Source: an uncultured Collinsella sp. (GTDB lineage Bacteria; Actinomycetota; Coriobacteriia; Coriobacteriales; Coriobacteriaceae). From it: a DNA stretch of 33,708 bases. Positions 13,999 to 19,516 of this stretch are shown piece by piece. The notes under the pieces are model-generated. The model was given only the letters and a program-made list of their open reading frames with translations, was not told where the DNA came from and did no database searches. The translations under genes were made by a program, and so were the position numbers. Each line of letters starts with the position of its first letter. Within the stretch, counting starts at the first letter, position 1. The DNA lies in the NCBI GenBank assembly GCA_900755685.1, contig CAAEHI010000008.1, positions 1 through 33,708 of the forward strand. Direction: 5' to 3'.

Positions 13999-16299
13999 TT
14001 ACGCGTTTTTGGTCGAAGCCTTAACAGAAGCTGTCTTGGCCTTGGTAGCGGCCTTTTTTGCGGCAGGCTTTTTGGCCGTGTTGGCCTTGGCGCTCGCCTT
14101 AGGTGCCGGCTTTGCGGCAGCCTTGGTTGCCTTGGCCTTGCTCGCCGTGGCAGCTTTGGCCTTAGCCGCAGGCTTCTTGGCAGCAGCCGCGGGCTTGGGC
14201 TTCACCGAGGACGCACGCTTGCGCGTCGCCTTCTTGGGCTCCTCGACCACGGGCGGCTTATAGCTACTGGGACCGCGGCGCTTGAGTACCACGCCTGCCA
14301 GGCCGGGCACCTTAATCTCGATGGAGTCCATCTGCCCGTTCCAGGGATAGGGCTCGCTCGAGCAGGTGTAGGGCTCCTCGCCGGCGTATCCGCTGCCGCC
14401 GAACTCGGGACGGTCGGAGTCGAAGATGACCTCCCAGTCACCCTCGCGCGGCACGCCCACGCGGAAGCTCTCGTAGCTCGCCGGATCAAAGTTGATCAAG
14501 ATCACCAGGTCGTCATCGACGTCCTCGCCCTGGCGCACAAAGCTCACGATGGACTGCTTGGAGTTATCCGCGTCAATCCAGGTAAAGCCGTCGTCGGTGT
14601 AGCCGCGCTCGTACAGGGCGGGCTCGGCGGTGTACAGGTGGTTGAGCGCCTTAATGAACGCCTGATGATGACGGTGGGTCTCGTACTCCTCGATCAGGAA
14701 CCACTGGATGGACTCGTAGTAGCGCCACTCAATAAACTGGCCGATCTCGTTGCCCATAAAGTTGAGCTTGGCACCGGGGTGCGTCATCTGGTAGAAAGCA
14801 AGCGTGCGCAGGCCGGCAAACTGGCGCCACCAATCGCCCGGCATGCGGCCGATCAGCGAGCACTTGCCGTGCACGACCTCGTCGTGGCTGAGCGGGCAAA
14901 TGAAGTTCTCGGTAAAGGCATACATGATGGAGAACGTCAGTAGCCCGTGGTTGCCGGGGCGCCACGGAAAATCGGTCTGCATGTAGTGCAGGGTGTCGTT
15001 CATCCAGCCCATATCCCACTTGTAGTGGAAGCCCAGGCCGCCGTCCTGCGGCGGGTAGGTCACGAGCGGCCACGCGGTGGACTCCTCGGCCATCATCATC
15101 ACATCGGGGAAGTGGGCCTCCACGGCGCAGTTTACCTGGCGGATAAACGCGCTGGCGTCCAGGTCCTCCTCGGTTCCGTACTTGTTGAACTTCTTTTGGC
15201 CGGGATCGTCGATGCCAAAGTTGAGGTACAGCATGCTGGACACGCCGTCCATGCGAATGCCGTCCACATGGAAGTTCTCGAGCCAATAAAGCACGTTAGA
15301 GACCAGGAAGGAGCGGACCTCGCCGCGGGCAAAGTCAAACTTGTGCGTGCCCCAGTTGGGGTGAATCTCGTGCTCAAACAGCATGTGGCCGTTAAAGGTG
15401 GCAAGACCGTGGGAGTCGGCGCAAAAACCGCCGGGCACCCAGTCCATGATCACGCCGATGCCAGCCTCGTGGCACGCATCGATAAAGTGCATGAGCTGCT
15501 GTGGGTTGCCGTAGCGCGACGTGGCGGCATAGTAGCCGGTCGTCTGATAGCCCCAGGAGCCGTCGAAGGGATGCTCCATGAGCGGCATGACCTCGATATG
15601 CGTATAGCCCATGTCGCGCACGTAGTCCACGAGCTCGACCGACAGGTCGTCGTAGGTGTAGAACTCGCCGCGCTGGGCGGGGAAGGGATCCATGGGACCG
15701 GGGTAGTTGCCGTACTCGTCGGGCTCGCCCTGCGGCGCGTCGCCGTGGCGCTTCCACGAGCCAATATGCACCTCGTAGATGTTAAGCGGCTGCGACATGT
15801 GGTTGTGGCCGGCGCGGCGCTTGAGCCACGCGGCGTCATTCCACTTGTAGTCGTCGAGGGTCCACAGCACGCTGGCGGTACCCGGAGGGCACTCGGCCTT
15901 AAAGGCATACGGATCGGCCTTGTAGAGCTTCTCGCCCTCGTTGGTCTCGATGAGGTATTTATAGAGTTGGCCCTGCTCGGCGCCAGGAATAAAGCCTTCC
16001 CAAATAGCGCTCGTATGCACGGGCACCAGCGGGTTGGCCTCCTCATTCCAGTCGTTAAATTCGCCAATGACATGGACACTCTTTACATCGGGCGCCCAAA
16101 CGCAAAAGCGCCAGCCGCGCGTACGGTTCTGCGTGTCGGGATGCGCACCCATCTTTTCCCAGCTGCGCTCCCACATTCCAATGCCAAACAGGTAGACATC
16201 GTCCTTGGAGAGCTCCGGTGCGTGCGGAGCCGGTTTGCGAGTTGCGGGCTTTTTAGCCGTTGGCTTTAGCTTTGTATCGCTCACGTTTGATCCCATCAT
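13999..16299 (-). CDS. glgB: 1,4-alpha-glucan branching enzyme (GH13) with a Lys/Ala-rich C-terminal tail
   Basis: Makes alpha-1,6 branches in glycogen. An N-terminal CBM48-type domain (WRFCVWAPDVKSVHVIGEF) precedes the GH13 barrel: EVMPLMEHPFDGSWGYQ, nucleophile Asp in VDGIRMDGVSSMLY, acid/base Glu in MMMAEESTAWP, and Asp in LSHDEVVHGK. A C-terminal beta domain follows. The last ~80 residues are a low-complexity Lys/Ala/Thr/Pro tail starting near KKATRKRASS, and the N-terminus has a short Lys/Pro-rich stretch (LKPTAKKPATRKP). Adjacent ATGs at 16299 and 16296 are the best starts, although no strong Shine-Dalgarno is seen; a TTG further upstream is less likely. It is first of the minus-strand glycogen series and shares a promoter region with the divergent HAD gene. 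Confidence 0.95.
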   Translation of the reverse strand: MMGSNVSDTKLKPTAKKPATRKPAPHAPELSKDDVYLFGIGMWERSWEKMGAHPDTQNRTRGWRFCVWAPDVKSVHVIGEFNDWNEEANPLVPVHTSAIWEGFIPGAEQGQLYKYLIETNEGEKLYKADPYAFKAECPPGTASVLWTLDDYKWNDAAWLKRRAGHNHMSQPLNIYEVHIGSWKRHGDAPQGEPDEYGNYPGPMDPFPAQRGEFYTYDDLSVELVDYVRDMGYTHIEVMPLMEHPFDGSWGYQTTGYYAATSRYGNPQQLMHFIDACHEAGIGVIMDWVPGGFCADSHGLATFNGHMLFEHEIHPNWGTHKFDFARGEVRSFLVSNVLYWLENFHVDGIRMDGVSSMLYLNFGIDDPGQKKFNKYGTEEDLDASAFIRQVNCAVEAHFPDVMMMAEESTAWPLVTYPPQDGGLGFHYKWDMGWMNDTLHYMQTDFPWRPGNHGLLTFSIMYAFTENFICPLSHDEVVHGKCSLIGRMPGDWWRQFAGLRTLAFYQMTHPGAKLNFMGNEIGQFIEWRYYESIQWFLIEEYETHRHHQAFIKALNHLYTAEPALYERGYTDDGFTWIDADNSKQSIVSFVRQGEDVDDDLVILINFDPASYESFRVGVPREGDWEVIFDSDRPEFGGSGYAGEEPYTCSSEPYPWNGQMDSIEIKVPGLAGVVLKRRGPSSYKPPVVEEPKKATRKRASSVKPKPAAAAKKPAAKAKAATASKAKATKAAAKPAPKASAKANTAKKPAAKKAATKAKTASVKASTKNA

Positions 16300-16370
16300 G
16301 ACGCGGCAGCGTGTTGCCTTGGTGACTAGATGCGAAAGGTCCAAGGCTGCACGAATCGAAGGGACGGCGA

Positions 16371-16424
16371 AGTTTCTGTGATTCGTTCCACCTCGCGTGC
16401 TCGATGGAACTTTCGGCAGAAACT
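16371..16424 (-). other. Interrupted hairpin in the glgB 5' leader
   Basis: AGTTTCTG (16371-16378) pairs with CAGAAACT (16417-16424). Inside, GTTCCA (16385-16390) pairs with TGGAAC (16405-16410). The internal loop is symmetric at six bases per side and the terminal loop has 14 bases. If transcription starts near 16490 it lies in the glgB leader, about 70 bases before the start codon. The function is unknown. Confidence 0.5.
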
Positions 16425-16496
16425 ACGATAACACCTGTGCGTTAGTTTTATGGACGAAAGCGGATTTGCGGGGGCGTTTAATCGGTAAGCGACATG

Positions 16497-16526
16497 TTTA
16501 TACCACTGGCAGAATTGCCGTGGTAA
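16497..16526 (-). promoter_or_regulatory. Candidate glgB promoter
   Basis: On the minus strand the -10 box TATAAA (16497-16502) lies 18 bases from a -35-like TTACCA (16521-16526). The -35 overlaps the left arm of the palindromic operator, so a bound regulator would block or modulate it. This predicts a leader of roughly 190 nt before glgB. Confidence 0.45.
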
Positions 16527-16546
16527 AACTCTTGACAGTTTTACCA
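16521..16546. promoter_or_regulatory. Palindromic operator TGGTAAAACT-6-AGTTTTACCA
   Basis: Perfect 10-bp arms flank the spacer CTTGAC. The site overlaps the candidate -35 of glgB (minus strand) and a TTGACA -35-like box at 16532-16537 on the plus strand. The symmetry and position between divergent genes fit a dimeric repressor site. The regulator is not encoded in the window. Confidence 0.65.
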
Positions 16547-16560
16547 ATTAGGGTTTCAAA
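16532..16560 (+). promoter_or_regulatory. Candidate promoter of the HAD phosphatase gene
   Basis: TTGACA (16532-16537) is a perfect -35. At 17 bases spacing the -10 would be TTCAAA (16555-16560), which is poor. The -35 sits inside the palindromic operator, so the call is tentative. Confidence 0.3.
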
Positions 16561-16577
16561 ATTGTTAGGCTGACGTT

Positions 16578-16608
16578 TGGTAAAACGTTTTTAGCAGGTT
16601 GTTTACCA
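16578..16608. promoter_or_regulatory. Second, looser operator-like repeat
   Basis: TGGTAAAAC (16578-16586) and GTTTACCA (16601-16608) are inverted copies of the same half-site with a 14-base gap. AAAACGTTTT inside it is itself palindromic with a central CG, as LacI-type operators often have. It lies between the candidate promoter and the HAD start codon. Confidence 0.5.
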
Positions 16609-16630
16609 TTTGACATCGAAAGGTTCGTTT

Positions 16631-17320
16631 ATGTCCCATACCGCCGCTCCCAAGGTTGCTTTTATTTTCGATTGCGACGGCACACTGGTTAATAGCACCC
16701 CCGTTTGGGCCCATGCCCAGCCCGAGTTATTGCACCGTCACGGGATTGACGTGACCGTGGATGACTTTGCCCAATTTGAGCACCTGTCGCTGGAGGACGA
16801 GTGCCAGGCCTACCACGACACGTGGGGCATTGGCACGAATGGCGAAGAGTTGTATCGCGAACTGAGCGATATCCTGATCGATGGGTACTCCAAGGTGCCG
16901 CCGCGCGACGGCCTTCTTGCATTTTTGAAGCAGGCGAAGGAGGCCGGTATTGCCATGTGCGTTGCCACTTCCACGCCTGCCGAGTTGGTAGGGTCTGCGC
17001 TTGCCGGCGCCGGACTCGATCGCTACATGGAGTTTGTTACGACTACGGGCGAGGCCGGACGGTCCAAGCAGTTCCCCGATGTGTACGAGCTGGCACTGAG
17101 CCGTCTGGAGGAGCGCCATGGGCATGCGTTTGAGCGCGCCTGGGTATTTGAGGACGCGGTTTTTGGCCTTAAGAGCTCCGGCGCCGCCGGCTTTAAGCGC
17201 GTGGGTATCTATGACCCACATGGCCGCATGGAGCGCGATGAGGTTCGTGCCAACTGCGAGATCTTTATCGACAGCTACGAGGAGCTGGATTTGGATCGCG
17301 TTCTTGAGTATGAGGGTTAG
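16631..17320 (+). CDS. HAD family hydrolase, beta-phosphoglucomutase-like subfamily
   Basis: A 229-residue cytoplasmic phosphatase or phosphomutase. Motif I is FIFDCDGTLVNSTPVW with the nucleophile and acid/base Asp pair; an all-helical cap follows (residues about 20-85); motif II is CVATSTP; motif III is near GRSKQFPDVY; motif IV is WVFEDAVFGLKSSGAAGF. The substrate cannot be told from sequence; sugar phosphates are the usual choice. Its divergent placement from glgB with shared operators hints at carbohydrate metabolism. ATG 16631 with GAAAGG eight bases upstream is preferred over a TTG 21 bases earlier. The next gene starts 9 bases after its stop, so the two are probably co-transcribed. 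Confidence 0.88.
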   Translation: MSHTAAPKVAFIFDCDGTLVNSTPVWAHAQPELLHRHGIDVTVDDFAQFEHLSLEDECQAYHDTWGIGTNGEELYRELSDILIDGYSKVPPRDGLLAFLKQAKEAGIAMCVATSTPAELVGSALAGAGLDRYMEFVTTTGEAGRSKQFPDVYELALSRLEERHGHAFERAWVFEDAVFGLKSSGAAGFKRVGIYDPHGRMERDEVRANCEIFIDSYEELDLDRVLEYEG

Positions 17321-17329
17321 GCGAGGGCG

Positions 17330-17971
17330 TTGTCCGAGAAAGTATTAGTAGTATGCGGCTCGCCCGTGGTGGCGAGCGCGGATCTGTTGCGTAGGCTAGC
17401 AGGGGAGTGCGACCACGTTGTCGCCGTGGACCGCGGGCTCGACGCGCTGCTGGGCGCCGGTCTGGGCTGCGACGTTTATGTGGGGGATGCCGACACGGTG
17501 AGCGATGCAGGTCGCGCGTTAGTCGATGCCGCCACCAACTTTGAAGTTGAACGCCACGACCCCTACAAGGACTATACCGATCTGGCGTTGGCGCTCGATT
17601 CCGTCCGCCGTCGCTGGCCAGGTGTCGAAGTGGTTGCGACTTGCGCCACGGGCGGCCGTCCCGATATGGCCCTGTCTGTGTTAGGACTACTGGCTGGATA
17701 TGCGGATGCCCCTGTCTGGATTGCCGAGGACAAGGTGGTCGCCCGCATCCTTCGCGCAGGCGAATCGTGGACCATCGAAGGCGCCGAAGGCAAGACGTTC
17801 TCCATCATCGCCATAGCCCCTAACACCGAGATAAGCGAACACGGCCTAGAATGGGAGCTAGATCACAGCCCCCTGGGCCTGTTGGCTGACACGGGCATTA
17901 GCAACGTCGTCAAGGGTACGGCCAAGATCAAAGCCCACACTGGTACCGCCATCGCTTACCTATATCAATAG
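17330..17971 (+). CDS. Thiamine diphosphokinase
   Basis: Converts thiamine and ATP to thiamine diphosphate, the cofactor form. The 213-residue protein shows the family pattern: AVDRGLDALLGAG, GDADTVSD, the substrate-binding KDYTDLALAL stretch, and a degenerate GGRPDMALSVLGLL in place of the usual GGRxDH. The C-terminal beta-sandwich domain covers about residues 140-213. The start is TTG 17330, since no ATG or GTG occurs early in frame; GCGAGGG just before it can serve as the ribosome-binding site. It follows the HAD gene by 9 bases. No riboswitch is seen upstream, so regulation probably follows the HAD promoter. Confidence 0.88.
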   Translation: MSEKVLVVCGSPVVASADLLRRLAGECDHVVAVDRGLDALLGAGLGCDVYVGDADTVSDAGRALVDAATNFEVERHDPYKDYTDLALALDSVRRRWPGVEVVATCATGGRPDMALSVLGLLAGYADAPVWIAEDKVVARILRAGESWTIEGAEGKTFSIIAIAPNTEISEHGLEWELDHSPLGLLADTGISNVVKGTAKIKAHTGTAIAYLYQ

Positions 17972-17999
17972 GCATTTAGAGTCTGACTCAAAAAAGTCC

Positions 18000-18028
18000 T
18001 TGCACGCCGCGCCAACTTCCCCTATAGT
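18000..18028 (+). promoter_or_regulatory. Promoter of tRNA-Ala
   Basis: TTGCAC (18000-18005), a 17-base spacer and TATAGT (18023-18028) form a near-consensus housekeeping promoter ending 13 bases before the mature tRNA. Confidence 0.85.
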
Positions 18029-18041
18029 ATCTCCTCGTCAC

Positions 18042-18117
18042 GGGGGCGTAGCTCAGCTGGGAGAGCGCTTGACTGGCAGTCAAGAGGTCAGGGGTTCGAT
18101 CCCCCTCGTCTCCACCA
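18042..18117 (+). tRNA. tRNA-Ala (anticodon GGC)
   Basis: A 76-base cloverleaf with encoded CCA. The acceptor GGGGGCG pairs with CGTCTCC and includes G3-U70, the classic alanine identity pair, with A73 before CCA. The D-loop region is GCTCAGCTGGGAGAGC. The anticodon stem CTTGA/TCAAG holds loop CTGGCAG, giving anticodon GGC, and the T arm is AGGGGTTCGATCCCCCT. It has its own promoter and terminator. No copy of its 3' end and no integrase is seen nearby, so there is no evidence of an integrated element here. Confidence 0.97.
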
Positions 18118-18129
18118 TCGTGAATGAAT

Positions 18130-18158
18130 AGGCCTTCGGGATACCGAAGGCCTTTTTT
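18130..18158 (+). terminator. Intrinsic terminator after tRNA-Ala
   Basis: The perfect 10-bp stem AGGCCTTCGG/CCGAAGGCCT has a GATA loop and a TTTTT tail. It lies 12 bases after the tRNA 3' end. Confidence 0.93.
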
Positions 18159-18426
18159 CATGCCGAAATATCTCGGGGCACAAACCCACACTAACAAAAA
18201 GTTGTGCAATTAATTTCCCATATCTGTACATAGTTTATTAGACAAACACAATTAAACAGGACGACAAGTAAGGCCAAACCGACCCCATTATCGCCACGCA
18301 ACACGCACCGCACCCCAATAACCTGCGCCAACGTGAACAACATCCCAAAACAACCCCCTTAAGCACGTCAAATGAACGATATGTTTTCCAACGCAGCCCA
18401 AATCAGTTTCGCTAACAGCTTGTGCT

Positions 18427-18432
18427 AGGATA
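18427..18432 (+). promoter_or_regulatory. Possible -10 box of the polysaccharide operon
   Basis: TAGGAT, embedded in GTGCTAGGATACCT, is the best -10-like match upstream of the leader hairpins. A convincing -35 at the right distance is lacking, so this is a weak call. Confidence 0.3.
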
Positions 18433-18631
18433 CCTATCGTTACATGAGTTCAACTGTGCTCGCGGCTCCAGCAAGCCATAAAGCGCAGGGTCGATCAGCA
18501 TCCGGCCGTAACGGCGGTGCCAGAAACACCACGAGCTCCAATAATGATGTCATGCGACGAGATTACTTGAATATAGTTAGTTCTGAGTTGCAAGTAATTA
18601 GCAGTTTGCATGATAAATCGTAGCAGTCCTA

Positions 18632-18691
18632 CAGCTGTTTGCGTGCGGTCCAGTTTTGCTCCCGCTTGACTGGTTCGCACGCAGCCAGCTG
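18632..18691 (+). other. Leader hairpin A
   Basis: Three stacked helices pair over 60 bases: CAGCT/AGCTG, TGCGTGCG/CGCACGCA and CCAGT/ACTGG. They are separated by symmetric 3/3 and 2/2 internal loops and capped by a 14-base loop. The regularity argues for a folded RNA rather than chance. It lies in the presumed leader of the LoaP-type gene. Confidence 0.65.
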
Positions 18692-18693
18692 GG

Positions 18694-18726
18694 GTCGCGG
18701 TCATTTTTGCGATACACGTCCGCGAC
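18694..18726 (+). other. Leader hairpin B
   Basis: GTCGCGG (18694-18700) and CCGCGAC (18720-18726) form a perfect 7-bp stem two bases after hairpin A, with a 19-base loop containing TTTTT. Confidence 0.5.
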
Positions 18727-18788
18727 TCTAGCAACTGCACTCATACATACCGTTCACGGTGGGGCAGAGCCACGTGCTTGTCTGACTG

Positions 18789-18861
18789 GGCTCAGGGTTT
18801 GAATATGGAGCGCCTTCGCGCACAAGCGCCCTGGCGAAGCCATACCCAAACCCCGTGAGCC
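18789..18861 (+). other. Leader hairpin C, next to the LoaP-type start
   Basis: GGCTCA/TGAGCC, GGGTTTG/CAAACCC and TATGG/CCATA stack with one 2-base bulge and one 2/2 internal loop, giving 18 pairs. A further CTTCGC/GCGAAG stem is nested in the apex, where an alternative GCGC-ACAA-GCGC hairpin could also form. It could be the recognition element of a processive antiterminator or a translation-control element. Confidence 0.65.
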
Positions 18862-18890
18862 ACACGTAAGACAGCAAGGGGGTGGTGCTC

Positions 18891-19436
18891 GTGTGGTATG
18901 TGATCCAGGTCATTAACGGTCGCGAAGACGTAATGCGCGAGCGCATTGAGCGCATTGTGCCGGCTGGTGCCATGCAGGAGCTCTTTTATCCCCAATATCA
19001 AACCGAGATCAAGGTACACGGCGAATGGGTCAATACGACCAAGCCGCTCTTTCCCGGTTATCTTATCTGCGACACGGCAGATCCTCGTACCGTGCAACAG
19101 TATCTGCTACGCATGGACGACTTTGCCCGGGTGCTTTCCCAGGACGGTCAGTTTGTGCCGCTGGCAAAAGAAGAGGTCCAGCTTATTGGCGGCTTTACGC
19201 ATAAGGGAGACCGCGTAGTGCCCATGAGCGAGGCCATAAAAGACGGTGACCAGGTCATAGTGACGGCAGGTCCGCTGTTGGGCCACGAAGGCCTTATCAA
19301 AACCATTAACAGACGCAAGAGCACTGCTTATTTGGAGCTCGACCTGTGCGGTCGACGCGTAACCACCCGCGTTGGCCTTGCCGTGCTTTCGGTCGAGCAG
19401 CGTGTAATGCGAAACCTTAAAAAGGCGATCGCCTAG
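18891..19436 (+). CDS. loaP: LoaP-type NusG paralog, transcription antiterminator of the polysaccharide operon
   Basis: A specialised NusG-family factor expected to ride with RNA polymerase and suppress termination in the long operon downstream. The N-terminal NGN domain begins WYVIQVINGREDVMRERIE, with PLFPGYLIC in its core. The C-terminal KOW domain carries GDQVIVTAGPLLGHEGLI followed by INRRKSTAYLELDLCGR and VGLAVLS, the pattern I associate with the LoaP subfamily found in Firmicutes and Actinobacteria near polysaccharide and metabolite clusters. Of the clustered GTG codons, 18891 has the best spacing (8 bases) from AAGGGGG; 18882 and 18885 are too close to it. The product is 181 residues. 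It heads the locus, 80 bases before the dehydratase gene, and may act on its own structured leader. Confidence 0.85.
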   Translation: MWYVIQVINGREDVMRERIERIVPAGAMQELFYPQYQTEIKVHGEWVNTTKPLFPGYLICDTADPRTVQQYLLRMDDFARVLSQDGQFVPLAKEEVQLIGGFTHKGDRVVPMSEAIKDGDQVIVTAGPLLGHEGLIKTINRRKSTAYLELDLCGRRVTTRVGLAVLSVEQRVMRNLKKAIA

Positions 19437-19467
19437 CTGCGGGCGGCTGCTTAAAGGAGCAAAGGGG

Positions 19468-19484
19468 ATCCCCGGGCCGGGGAT
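19468..19484 (+). other. Palindrome ATCCCCGGGCCGGGGAT after loaP
   Basis: Eight-base arms flank one central base, giving a hairpin such as ATCCCCG/CGGGGAT with a 3-base loop. It sits 32 bases after the loaP stop and 33 before the dehydratase start. No U-tract follows, so it is not a terminator. It is a second candidate antiterminator or mRNA-processing element. Confidence 0.45.
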
Positions 19485-19516
19485 AACGGGATCAACAGGG
19501 AAGAGAAGAACTTATT

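Larger units (their letters stand above)
16300..16630. other. Divergent regulatory region between glgB and the HAD gene
   Basis: This 331-bp stretch has no gene. It holds, from the glgB side: an interrupted hairpin that would lie in the glgB leader RNA (16371-16424), a minus-strand promoter candidate, a 26-bp palindrome (16521-16546), a second looser repeat of the same half-site (16578-16608), and a GAAAGG ribosome-binding site for the HAD gene. It is markedly more A+T-rich near 16500-16610. Confidence 0.7.
18164..18890 (+). other. Non-coding region and structured leader before the LoaP-type gene
   Basis: No gene is supported in these 727 bases. The first ~250 bases are A/C-rich with nothing recognisable. 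A -10-like TAGGAT at 18427-18432 may start a leader of about 450 nt. From 18632 to 18861 three successive hairpins occur, the last ending 29 bases before the start codon. An RfaH-type ops/JUMPstart sequence was looked for; only a partial GGCGGT match occurs near 18513, so it is not called. Confidence 0.6.

Noticed and set aside
11484..14024. 846-codon plus-strand open frame opposite glgP
   Set aside because: It mirrors the codon bias of glgP, is Val/Leu/Gly-rich with no family motif, and glgP has all catalytic motifs.
17988..18209. 73-codon minus-strand open frame over the tRNA-Ala gene containing GDRTPDLLTASQALSQLSYA
   Set aside because: This is the well-known spurious product of reading antisense through a tRNA gene; the tRNA, its promoter and its terminator explain the DNA.
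18042..18300. Possible integration site at the 3' end of tRNA-Ala
   Set aside because: No duplicate of the tRNA end, no integrase and no phage or plasmid genes appear downstream in the window.
18510..18525. Possible RfaH-type ops/JUMPstart element (GGCGGTGCC)
   Set aside because: Only the first six bases match the ops consensus, and the neighbouring factor is LoaP-like rather than RfaH-like.
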